Under the pieces are notes generated by a model that saw only the letters and a list, made by a program, of their open reading frames with translations, did no database searches and was not told the origin of the DNA. The position numbers were made by a program, and so were the translations under genes. This document shows, piece by piece, positions 52,149 to 60,173 of a DNA stretch of 64,000 nucleotides. Position 1 is the stretch's first letter. Every line of letters begins with the position of its first letter. Origin of the DNA: Syntrophobacterales bacterium (lineage in GTDB: Bacteria > Desulfobacterota > Desulfobaccia > Desulfobaccales > 0-14-0-80-60-11); NCBI GenBank assembly GCA_023229795.1, contig JALNYP010000001.1:1-64000 (forward strand), in the 5' to 3' direction.

Positions 52149-52715
52149 ATGATCCGTGCTTTCCTGGCCATAGAGATGCCTGACAGCTTCCGGACCGGCC
52201 TGGCCCTGGTCCAGGGGGAGCTGAAGCGCAGCCAGGCCGACGTGCGCTGGGTGGCGCCGGGCAATATTCATCTGACGTTGAAGTTCTTCGGGAACGTCCC
52301 CGATGACGAGATCGACACCCTGGCCCTGGCGGCCGGGGAGGTGGCGCAAGAAGAGGAGCCCTTTCAGCTCAAGGCGACCATTGCCGGGGCCTTTCCGTCC
52401 CCCAAGGCCCCCCGGGTGGTGTGGCTGGGGCTGGGCGGCGACGTGGTGCCCCTGAACCGGCTGTATCATAAGCTGGAGAAGGCCTTCGCGGCCCTGGGGT
52501 ATCTCCCGGAAGGCCGGGCCTTCCATCCCCACCTCACGCTGGGCCGGGTCAAGTCCCCCATGAACCGGGAGAAGCTGGCCCGGATGCTGGAAAAGATGCC
52601 GCCCATGGACTGGCCGCCTTTCGCGGTGAAGGAGTTGATCCTGTTTCAGAGCGTCTTGTCGCCCCAGGGGTCGAGATATACGCCGTTGAAGGTGATTCCG
52701 TTGGGTAAAGTGTAG
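52149..52715 (+). CDS. thpR: RNA 2',3'-cyclic phosphodiesterase ThpR
   Basis: 188 residues of the 2H phosphoesterase family. The two catalytic tetrapeptides are HLTL in NIHLTLKFFGNV and HLTL in FHPHLTLGRVKSPM. It opens 2',3'-cyclic phosphates or ligates tRNA halves. It belongs to the cinA-thpR-recA cluster. Its last 60 codons are repeated, with differences, 800 bases downstream beyond a toxin-antitoxin pair. The start is at 52149, with FLAIEMPDSFR as expected for the family. Confidence 0.94.
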   Translation: MIRAFLAIEMPDSFRTGLALVQGELKRSQADVRWVAPGNIHLTLKFFGNVPDDEIDTLALAAGEVAQEEEPFQLKATIAGAFPSPKAPRVVWLGLGGDVVPLNRLYHKLEKAFAALGYLPEGRAFHPHLTLGRVKSPMNREKLARMLEKMPPMDWPPFAVKELILFQSVLSPQGSRYTPLKVIPLGKV

Positions 52716-52782
52716 GGTGGCCATTGCCCACCATTTATCTGAGCACCATATTGGCGCCGCCGCGCCGGGGGAAGAAAAGGAC

Positions 52783-52812
52783 TTGACCAAAACCGGCCAA
52801 TGTATTACATTG
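52783..52812 (+). promoter_or_regulatory. Promoter and RHH operator of the toxin-antitoxin pair
   Basis: TTGACC, 17 bases, TACATT make a sigma-70 promoter. CAATGTATTACATTG (52798-52812) is a perfect palindrome around one central T that covers the -10 element, as expected for autorepression by a ribbon-helix-helix antitoxin. The start codon of the antitoxin is 6 bases downstream, so the leader is nearly absent. Confidence 0.8.
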
Positions 52813-52818
52813 TAAGAC

Positions 52819-53040
52819 ATGAAGACCAACACATTGACCATCAGACTTGACGAGGAGTTGGATAAACTCCTGACCAAGGCGGCGAAGCAAGCGGGAAAGA
52901 ATCGGAGTGAGATTGCCCGTGAGGCGTTGCGCCGCCAACTTCGGGTCAGTCAGTTCGAAGCCCTCCGCAGGAAGATTATGCCTTTCGCGGAGGCGCGGGG
53001 ATATCTCACCGATGAGGACGTGTTCCAGGAAGTTTCATGA
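52819..53040 (+). CDS. Ribbon-helix-helix antitoxin
   Basis: 73 residues. NTLTIRLDEELDKLLTKAAKQAGKNRSEIAREALRR is the RHH DNA-binding fold (beta strand with TIRLDEEL, helix 1 and helix 2 with NRSEIAREAL), while the C-terminal half should bind the toxin. The stop overlaps the toxin start by four bases (ATGA). A perfect palindromic operator covers its promoter. The pair is one of the type II modules; the inserted position behind thpR is described elsewhere. Confidence 0.88.
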   Translation: MKTNTLTIRLDEELDKLLTKAAKQAGKNRSEIAREALRRQLRVSQFEALRRKIMPFAEARGYLTDEDVFQEVS

Positions 53041-53441
53041 GAGTTCTCCTGGACACCAACGTCATCGTCAGCGCGGTTGCGACCCGGGGGCTGTGCGCCG
53101 ACGTCTTTCGTGCGGTTCTAGCAGCACATGAACTAGTCACCTGTCCACAGGTTCTTCAGGAGGTCCGGCGCATCTTGAGTATGAAGTTCGGGGTCCCGGA
53201 ACCGTTGATCGCGGAATATCTGGAACTTATCGGGCAAGAAGCCATCGTGGCCGAGCCTGAAGACTTGCCGGACCTCCCCATCCAGGACCGGGATGACGCG
53301 CCCATCGTCGCGGCGGCCATCGCCGCCCGGGCGCAGGTCCTGGTTACCGGCGATCACGAGCTGCAAGGCCTCAAGAACATCGAGCAACTAAGGATTATTT
53401 CCCCGAGGGCGTTCTGGGAAGAACTAACGGCCCAGGAATAA
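53037..53441 (+). CDS. PIN-domain toxin
   Basis: 134 residues of the PIN-family ribonuclease toxins (COG1569-like). The metal-binding acidic residues are seen in LLDTNVIVSAV (Asp6), QDRDDAPIVAAAI and VTGDHELQGL; a Glu in the middle (LQEVRRIL) is the fourth. Such toxins cleave RNA, often tRNA or rRNA. Translation is coupled to the RHH antitoxin by ATGA overlap. A damaged 3' copy of thpR follows. Confidence 0.88.
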   Translation: MRVLLDTNVIVSAVATRGLCADVFRAVLAAHELVTCPQVLQEVRRILSMKFGVPEPLIAEYLELIGQEAIVAEPEDLPDLPIQDRDDAPIVAAAIAARAQVLVTGDHELQGLKNIEQLRIISPRAFWEELTAQE

Positions 53442-53509
53442 AGGTTTGGCAGGGTGCGTCTTACGCACCATTGCAGAAGTCTCGGACATGGCGATCGCGT
53501 TATGGTGCT

Positions 53510-53700
53510 TCAAGCCGCACCTCACCCTGGGCCGGGTGAAATCCCCGATGAACCGGGAGAAACTGGCCCGGATGCTGGAGAAGATGCCGCCGGTGGACTG
53601 GCCGCCCTTTGCGGTGAAGCAGTTGATCCTGTTTCAGAGCGTGTTGTCGCCGCAAGGGTCGAAATATACGCCGTTGAAGGCGATTCCCTTGGGGAGATAA
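53510..53700 (+). pseudogene. Duplicated 3' end of thpR
   Basis: About 60 codons ending in a stop match the last 60 codons of thpR (from HLTLGRVKSP to the end). By my alignment 14 codons differ silently and 5 change the residue (for example Met to Val, Glu to Gln, Val to Ala). The upstream rest of the gene is absent. This ratio suggests that the copy came from a functional gene of a related strain rather than from neutral decay. It lies directly behind the PIN toxin gene. Confidence 0.9.
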
Positions 53701-53960
53701 TCGAGGCATGGTAGCCGCAGGCTTTAGAAAATCATAGGGCGGCCCTTGGCCGCCGAAAAGAATTGGCGTGCAGGGCACGCCCTACATGGCTGTTCCGGGC
53801 ACAGGCTGGAAAGCCTGTGCTACCAACAGCATTTTTTTCTGGTTCCCAAGCTGGGCTGGGAACCCTATTGAGTGCAGAGCTATGCTTTGCGAAATATTTC
53901 GGCCCGTTAGCCAAACTACGATTTCCCAAGCAAAGCTTGGGAACGAGGAAAACCGATAAC
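53701..53960. repeat. Cluster of short palindromic repeats
   Basis: No gene. Includes GGCGTGCAGGGCACGCC (53765-53781), the GCACAGGCTGG/CCTGTGC hairpin at 53799-53820 (identical to one at 62185-62206), GGTTCCCAAGC/GCTGGGAACC near 53843-53866 and TTTCCCAAGCAAAGCTTGGGAA near 53926-53947 (in parts). Several repeat families pile up here. Confidence 0.7.
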
Positions 53961-54316
53961 GTGGAATTCCTTAAGACTATAGCAATAATTGTAGGAGTTA
54001 TGGTTAGCGTAATAGGTATAATGGGCGGAATTTTTTCTTTGCCAAATAGTTATAGGCGCTTTAGAAAAGGATTTTATCCACATGGTGAAAAGGGTACAGG
54101 TTCTATTGTACTATCCAAAAAAATAATAAATGAAAGACAGTTTGTAACTTTCCTTGTTATTGAAGATATTTTTCAATTTATTAAAGCATTTCTTCAACCA
54201 AAGGAATGGGGAGGGGAATTTGAATCAATAGAAAAAATTGGAGAATATTATAAAATAGTAATTTCCTATCCGAAAGAAAAAGAATTCAATTTCTATATAA
54301 CCAAGGGGAACAAAAA

Positions 54317-54320
<4 letters not shown>
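53961..54320 (+). CDS. Small membrane-anchored protein of unknown function
   Basis: About 119 residues, GTG start. An N-terminal hydrophobic helix (IAIIVGVMVSVIGIMGGIF) is followed by a soluble part rich in Lys, Glu and Phe (FVTFLVIEDIFQFIKAF). No family recognised. It is visibly A/T-rich. The stop overlaps the recA start codon by four bases (ATGA), so it has become the immediate translational neighbour of recA. The earlier in-frame ATG at 53763 lies in the repeats and is unlikely to be used. Confidence 0.65.
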
Positions 54321-55345
<1,025 letters not shown>

Positions 55346-55348
55346 GAC

Positions 55349-57991
55349 ATGACCAGCCGCGAGATCCGGGAGACCTTTTTACGTTTTTTCGCCTCCAAAG
55401 GCCACACCAGGGTGACCAGTTCCTCCTTGGTTCCCGCCGGAGACCCCACCCTGCTGTTTACCAACGCCGGGATGGTGCAATTTAAAAAGGTGTTCCTGGG
55501 GGAAGACCCCCGCCCCTATACCCGGGCCGCCACCTCCCAGAAGTGCGTCCGGGCCGGCGGCAAACACAACGACCTGGAAAACGTGGGCTTTACCGCCCGC
55601 CACCACACCTTCTTTGAGATGCTGGGGAATTTTTCCTTCGGCGACTATTTCAAGGAAGGGGTCATCGAGATGGCCTGGGAACTCCTGACCCAACATTATA
55701 AACTCCCGGCGGATAAGCTCTGGGCCACCGTGTTCCATGAAGACGAAGACGCGGCCCGCCTCTGGGAGAAGATCGCCGGGCTGCCGCCGGACCGCATCAT
55801 CGGCATGGGCGAAAAAGACAACTTTTGGGCCATGGGGGACACCGGGCCCTGCGGCCCCTGCTCCGAAATCCTCATTGATCAGGGCGAGAGCATGGCCTGC
55901 GGCCCGGAGTGCGGCATCGGCAAGTGCGAATGCGACCGCTATCTCGAGATCTGGAACCTGGTCTTCATGCAGTATAACCGGACCCCGGACGGCGTCCTGC
56001 ACCCCCTGCCCAAACCCAGTATCGACACGGGTATGGGCCTGGAGCGCCTCTGCGCGGTCATCCAGGGGGTCAAGAGCAATTTCGACTGCGACCTCTTGCG
56101 GCCGGTGATCGCGGGGGTCGAAGAGCTGGCCGGCCAGGCATACGGCGCCAGCGACACGCAGAACGTGCCCTTCCGGGTCATCGCGGATCATTCCCGGGCC
56201 ACCGCTTTTCTCATTGCCGACGGCGTGCTGCCCTCCAACGAGGGCCGGGGCTACGTGCTCAGGCGCATTATGCGCCGGGCCATCCGGTTCGGGCGGCTCC
56301 TGAACCTGCCCACCCCGTTTCTGGCCAGAGTCTGCGACCGGGTGGTGGACCTCATGGGCGAGGTCTATCCCGAACTGCACCAGATGCACCATATCATGGC
56401 CCAGGTGGTGACCAGCGAAGAAGAGCGTTTTGCCGACACCCTGGACCATGGCCTGAAGCTCCTGGGCGATGAGCTGGAGTACCTCAAGCACCACAGCCTG
56501 AAGATCCTGCCGGGAGAGGTGGCCTTCAAGCTCTACGACACCTACGGCTTCCCTCTGGACCTGGTCCAGGACACCCTGCGGGAAGAGGGGCTGGTGCTGG
56601 ACCTGGAAGGCTTCGAGGCGAACATGCGGGCCCAGAAGGAGGCCTCCCGGCAGTCCTGGAAAGGCGGGCCGGGGGAAGAGCTGCCCGCGGTCTATCAGGA
56701 GCTGGCGGAATGGCCAGCCACGCAATTCCTGGGCTATGAGGCCCTGGAGGCCGACAGCACCATCCTGGCCCTCATCGTGGAGGGCGGCCACAACTCTCAG
56801 GCCGAAGCCGGGGAGGACGTGGAGGTCATCACCGGGGCCACGCCGTTTTACGGCGAGTCCGGCGGCCAGGTGGGGGACACGGGGCTGATCTATGGCGACG
56901 GCTGGTCCATCCGCATCAGCGGCACCCAAAAACTGCCCAACGACCTCATGGTGCATGAGGGCAAGGTCGAGGCCGGCACCGTTCACGTCAATGACCCGGC
57001 GCACCTGGAAGTGGACGCGGCCCGGCGCCGCCGCATCATGGCCCACCACACCGCCACCCACCTCCTCCAGGCCGTGTTGCGGCGCCATTTGGGCGACCAC
57101 GTCAAGCAGTCCGGCTCCCTGGTGGACCCGGAGCGCCTGCGCTTCGACTTTACCCACTACCAGGCCATCACCCCTGAGGAACTGGAGGCCATCGAACTGG
57201 ATCTGAACGAGGCCGTGGCCGCCAACCTGCCGGTACACACGGATAAGATGTCCATGACCGAGGCCCTGGAGCAGGGAGCCACCGCCCTGTTCGAGGAAAA
57301 GTACGGCGACGAAGTGCGGGTGGTGAGCGTCCCCGAGGTCAGCCAGGAACTCTGCGGCGGCACCCATGTGGAGCGCACCGGCGATCTGGGGCTCTGTAAA
57401 ATCACCACCGAGACCTCTATTGCCGCGGGTATCCGCCGCATCGAGGCGGTGTGCGGCGTGGAAGCGGTGAAGCTCACCCAGGACCAGGCCCGGGAACTGG
57501 ACCAGGCCGCGGGCCTTCTCAAGGGCGGCCGGGCCGACCTGGTGACCCGGCTGGAAAAGATGCTGGCCAACCAGAAAAAACTGGAAAAAGAAGTGGAGGC
57601 CCTCAAGGGCCGCCTGGCTTCCACCCAGGCCCGAGACCTGGTGGATCAGGTGCGCCAGGTGGAGGGGGTGCAAGTCCTGGCCCTGAAGGTGGACGCCGCG
57701 GACCCCAAGAGCCTCCGGGACTTTGCGGTGAAATTCCAGGATAAGCTGAAAAGCGGCATCGTGGTCCTGGGCAGCGACGCGGGCGACAAGGCCATGCTCA
57801 TCGCCCTGGTATCCAAAGACCTGACCAAACGCTTCCCTGCCGGGGAGATCATCAAAGCCATCGCCCCTACCATCGGCGGCAGCGGCGGCGGCCGCCCCGA
57901 TATGGCCCAGGCCGGCGGCCCGGACAAGGACAAAATCCCTGCTGCTTTGGAGATGGCGTATGAGGTGATTGGTAGGAAGGTCGAGGAATAA
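55349..57991 (+). CDS. alaS: Alanyl-tRNA synthetase
   Basis: 880 residues with all AlaRS parts: catalytic core (TNAGMVQFKKVFLG, QKCVRAGGKHNDLENVG), tRNA-binding helical part, editing domain (HHTATHLLQAVL, and CGGTH) and C-Ala domain with GGSGGGRPDMAQAGG. It charges tRNA-Ala and removes Ser/Gly mischarge. It follows recA with 3 bases between. The final 32 codons are repeated about 500 bases downstream behind a HicBA module. Confidence 0.97.
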   Translation: MTSREIRETFLRFFASKGHTRVTSSSLVPAGDPTLLFTNAGMVQFKKVFLGEDPRPYTRAATSQKCVRAGGKHNDLENVGFTARHHTFFEMLGNFSFGDYFKEGVIEMAWELLTQHYKLPADKLWATVFHEDEDAARLWEKIAGLPPDRIIGMGEKDNFWAMGDTGPCGPCSEILIDQGESMACGPECGIGKCECDRYLEIWNLVFMQYNRTPDGVLHPLPKPSIDTGMGLERLCAVIQGVKSNFDCDLLRPVIAGVEELAGQAYGASDTQNVPFRVIADHSRATAFLIADGVLPSNEGRGYVLRRIMRRAIRFGRLLNLPTPFLARVCDRVVDLMGEVYPELHQMHHIMAQVVTSEEERFADTLDHGLKLLGDELEYLKHHSLKILPGEVAFKLYDTYGFPLDLVQDTLREEGLVLDLEGFEANMRAQKEASRQSWKGGPGEELPAVYQELAEWPATQFLGYEALEADSTILALIVEGGHNSQAEAGEDVEVITGATPFYGESGGQVGDTGLIYGDGWSIRISGTQKLPNDLMVHEGKVEAGTVHVNDPAHLEVDAARRRRIMAHHTATHLLQAVLRRHLGDHVKQSGSLVDPERLRFDFTHYQAITPEELEAIELDLNEAVAANLPVHTDKMSMTEALEQGATALFEEKYGDEVRVVSVPEVSQELCGGTHVERTGDLGLCKITTETSIAAGIRRIEAVCGVEAVKLTQDQARELDQAAGLLKGGRADLVTRLEKMLANQKKLEKEVEALKGRLASTQARDLVDQVRQVEGVQVLALKVDAADPKSLRDFAVKFQDKLKSGIVVLGSDAGDKAMLIALVSKDLTKRFPAGEIIKAIAPTIGGSGGGRPDMAQAGGPDKDKIPAALEMAYEVIGRKVEE

Positions 57992-58030
57992 GAAAATATC
58001 GTCAATTTCTCAGCTTAATTGGAGATGGTT

Positions 58031-58252
58031 ATGCCTAATAAATTTACCGCGGTAATTACCAAAGAAGAAGAATGGTATGTGGCTTATTGCATGGAGTTAG
58101 GAGTGGTGAGCCAGGGGAAAACCATCGAAGAAGCCCAAGCTAATCTGCGGGAGGCCGTTGAGCTTTACCTCGAAAGCTTTGGAGCAGAAGACCTTCCCAA
58201 AACCACCGGAGAAATGATGCTCTATCCCTTTGAGGTGGCAGTAGGTGGCTAA
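58031..58252 (+). CDS. hicB: HicB-family antitoxin
   Basis: 73 residues. FTAVITKEEEWYVAYCMELGVVSQGKTIEEAQANL matches the degraded RNase-H-like HicB fold (in parts: VITKEEEWYVAYCMEL, GKTIEEAQANL), followed by REAVELYLESF. No HTH is present, so it belongs to the short HicB class. ATG at 58031 sits 6 bases after GGAG. The toxin gene overlaps its end and is downstream, in reversed order to E. coli hicAB but common elsewhere. Confidence 0.88.
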   Translation: MPNKFTAVITKEEEWYVAYCMELGVVSQGKTIEEAQANLREAVELYLESFGAEDLPKTTGEMMLYPFEVAVGG

Positions 58253-58460
58253 AATTCCTGCCTTATCCGGTGAGAACCTGATTAAGGCTCTAAAGAAAGC
58301 AGGATTTCACCAGGTGCGCACAAGGGGTAGCCATGTAAGCTTGGAGAATGGCCCTTATCGAACCGTGGTGCCGCTTCACGATGAGCTTTCCCGAGGAACC
58401 CTCTTGGCAATTTTGAAGCAGTGCGGTTTATCAAAGGAAGAGCTTTTAAAGTTACTCTAG
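58245..58460 (+). CDS. hicA: HicA-family toxin
   Basis: 71 residues, GTG start overlapping the hicB stop by eight bases. The double-stranded-RNA-binding-like fold with LIKALKKAGFHQVRTRGSHVSL has the catalytic His in GSHVSL, and VVPLHDELSRGTLLAILKQ follows. HicA toxins cleave mRNA. It is the second gene of a module inserted between alaS and the copy of its 3' end. Confidence 0.9.
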   Translation: MAKIPALSGENLIKALKKAGFHQVRTRGSHVSLENGPYRTVVPLHDELSRGTLLAILKQCGLSKEELLKLL

Positions 58461-58487
58461 ATGACACGGGATTACAAGCTGACCAGA

Positions 58488-58591
58488 GGCGGCGCCCCGA
58501 CATGGCCCAGGCCGGGGGCCTGGATAAGGACAAAATCCCCGCTGCCCTGGAGATGGCGTATGAGGTGATCGCTAAGAAGGCGAAGGGGTAA
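58488..58591 (+). pseudogene. Duplicated 3' end of alaS
   Basis: RPDMAQAGGLDKDKIPAALE followed by MAYEVIAKKAKG and a stop repeats the last 32 codons of alaS. I count 7 silent and 6 replacement differences, five of the latter in the last six codons. The upstream side stops sharply at the RPDM codons and follows the hicA stop by about 30 bases. The copy has no start codon and cannot be expressed alone. Confidence 0.9.
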
Positions 58592-58665
58592 AGATTGGGG
58601 GGAGGGGCTAAGGTCGGGAGCTTTTTAACCCCTCCCACAATCCCGTAAGTAATGTGGGGTGTTCC

Positions 58666-58878
58666 ATGAAAAAGCATAGATTCACCGTATTGATCGAACG
58701 GGATGATGATGGTTACTTAGTGGCCATGGTTCCGGCTCTCAAGAGCTGCTATACGCAAGCGAAGACTATGGAAGAACTCATGCCCCGGATCAAAGAAGTC
58801 ATAGAACTGTGCTTGCAGGAAGAAGAACCGGTGATTATGAGTTTTGAGGGAGTTCAGCAGATAGAGATTGTGGCATGA
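58666..58878 (+). CDS. HicB-family antitoxin, second module
   Basis: 70 residues. RFTVLIERDDDGYLVAMVPALKSC and YTQAKTMEELMPRIKEVIELCLQEE match a short HicB antitoxin (quoted in parts). It is not a close copy of the HicB at 58031. The stop overlaps the toxin's likely ATG at 58875 by the usual four bases (ATGA). The upstream 70 bases contain a GGGAGGGG/CCCCTCCC hairpin that may separate it from the alaS tail. Confidence 0.85.
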   Translation: MKKHRFTVLIERDDDGYLVAMVPALKSCYTQAKTMEELMPRIKEVIELCLQEEEPVIMSFEGVQQIEIVA

Positions 58879-59110
58879 GCCGTCTGCCACCATCAGTCCT
58901 GGCCTGATGGTAAAATTTCTTCTGGAAATAGGATTTGAGAAGAGCCCCCAACATGGGAGCCATATCTTTTTCCGCCATCCTGATGGCCGCACCGCCACAG
59001 TTCCATTCCATAAAGGGGAAGATTTGGGTCGCGGTTTGACCAGCAAAATTCTCCACGATATAGATGTCTCGCGCGACTTTTTCTTGGCCTGGCTGGCAAA
59101 AAATCCATGA
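58875..59110 (+). pseudogene. HicA-family toxin, second module, frameshifted near the start
   Basis: The main part (LMVKFLLEIGFEKSPQHGSH, then IFFRHPDGRTATVPFHKGED) is a HicA toxin with the catalytic His in GSHIFF. The expected start is the ATG at 58875 overlapping the hicB stop, giving MSRLP as usual for this class, but this frame ends at 58905. The rest continues in another frame from about 58890 (ISPGLMVKFL). One base seems to be missing near CTGCCACCATCAG. Either a sequencing error or an inactivated toxin. A TTG at 58868 could start the downstream frame in principle. Confidence 0.78.
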
Positions 59111-59445
59111 GATGGTGCGACCTCTCCTGTGAATACGCCTCTTTTCCCCGGGTCCAGGCCGTGGATGGGGCCGGGTCGTGCCGCAGCTTTGCGGCTCTGT
59201 ATTGCGCCAAGCTCGGTCGGCTGGTGCACAAGAACGCCCCGTGTCCCTGCGATGAGAAAGCCGATCTTGGAGACCAGGGGCAGAAGACCTGAAGGATAGA
59301 GGGGCGGGCACAGAGGCCCGCCCCACCGCTGAAATTGCCATACGGTAGGGTGGGCACCGCCCACCAGATGGCGGGCAATCCCGCCAAAGACACCAAGGCG
59401 GGACGCCCGTGCCGCTGGAGCTGCAAAGAACCGAGGAGGTTCTCA
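59111..59445. repeat. Palindrome-rich intergenic region ahead of lemA
   Basis: No gene in about 335 bases. It holds three hairpins: GGGGCGGGC/GCCCGCCCC-like at 59301-59324, GGTGGGC/GCCCACC at 59349-59365 and TGGCGGG/CCCGCCA at 59369-59386. Related GGTGGGC hairpins follow cinA (52067) and thpR (52713). Confidence 0.65.
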
Positions 59446-60003
59446 ATGACTGGACTCTACATTATCCTGGGCGTGGTGGTGCTCCTGTTAGTCGGGGCGG
59501 TGACGATTTACAACCGGCTGGTGACCAACAAGAATATGGTGGCCGAGGGCTGGAGCGGCATCGACGTGCAGCTCAAGCGGCGGGCTGATCTGATTCCCAA
59601 TCTCATCGAGGCGGTGAAGGGCTACATGGGCCACGAACGGGGCGTCCTGGACCAGGTGACCGAGCTTAGGGCGAAGAGCCTCAAGGCCGAGGGCGTGGGC
59701 GACAAGGCCAAGGTGGAAGGGGCCCTGGGCGCGGCGTTGGGTAACCTCTTCGCGGTGGCCGAAAATTATCCCGACCTCAAGGCTTCGGCCAACTTTATCC
59801 AGTTGCAGCAGTCCCTGGCCGACATCGAGGATCAGATCCAGCTATCCCGGCGTTATTACAACGGCGCGGCCCGGAACTTCAATATCCTGATCCAGTCTTT
59901 CCCCAGCAATCTGGTGGCGAACACCTTCCACTTCACCGCGGTGGAATACTTCGAAATCGAGGCGGCCGCCGACCGGGAAGTGCCCAAGGTGTCCTTTCCT
60001 TAA
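59446..60003 (+). CDS. lemA: LemA-family protein
   Basis: 185 residues. One N-terminal membrane helix (YIILGVVVLLLVGAVTIYN) and a coiled helical body with WSGIDVQLKRRADLIPNLIE and YFEIEAAADREVPKVSF, both strongly typical of LemA. The role is unknown; the family often occurs with TPM or DUF2207 proteins, as here. ATG at 59446 sits 8 bases after a GAGGAGG site. Confidence 0.95.
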   Translation: MTGLYIILGVVVLLLVGAVTIYNRLVTNKNMVAEGWSGIDVQLKRRADLIPNLIEAVKGYMGHERGVLDQVTELRAKSLKAEGVGDKAKVEGALGAALGNLFAVAENYPDLKASANFIQLQQSLADIEDQIQLSRRYYNGAARNFNILIQSFPSNLVANTFHFTAVEYFEIEAAADREVPKVSFP

Positions 60004-60173
60004 AGGGGTGCCCAAGGGGATGGCCTGCTCCCTCACTCCAACCCTTCTCCTATCGGGGGAGGGGGGGACTTCTCGCCGGTGCGGCGCAGGCTGAAGCCTG
60101 CGGCTACCTTGGTTTCATGGCCCAAGAACCTTCTTAGAATCAGGCTCGATTATATAAATCGCAGGATCAATCT

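Noticed and set aside
52819..53441. Integron cassette explanation for the RHH/PIN module
   Set aside because: No attC-like inverse core/core pair or integrase is present, and the flanking thpR tail is not explained by cassette insertion.
55379..57673. Very long open frame antisense to alaS (over 760 codons)
   Set aside because: It is a by-product of high GC and codon bias in alaS on the other strand; the composition is His/Gln/Gly-rich and no domain is recognisable.
59107..59292. Open frame after the second HicA
   Set aside because: No family, no ribosome site, and it falls in sequence unlike coding regions of the window.
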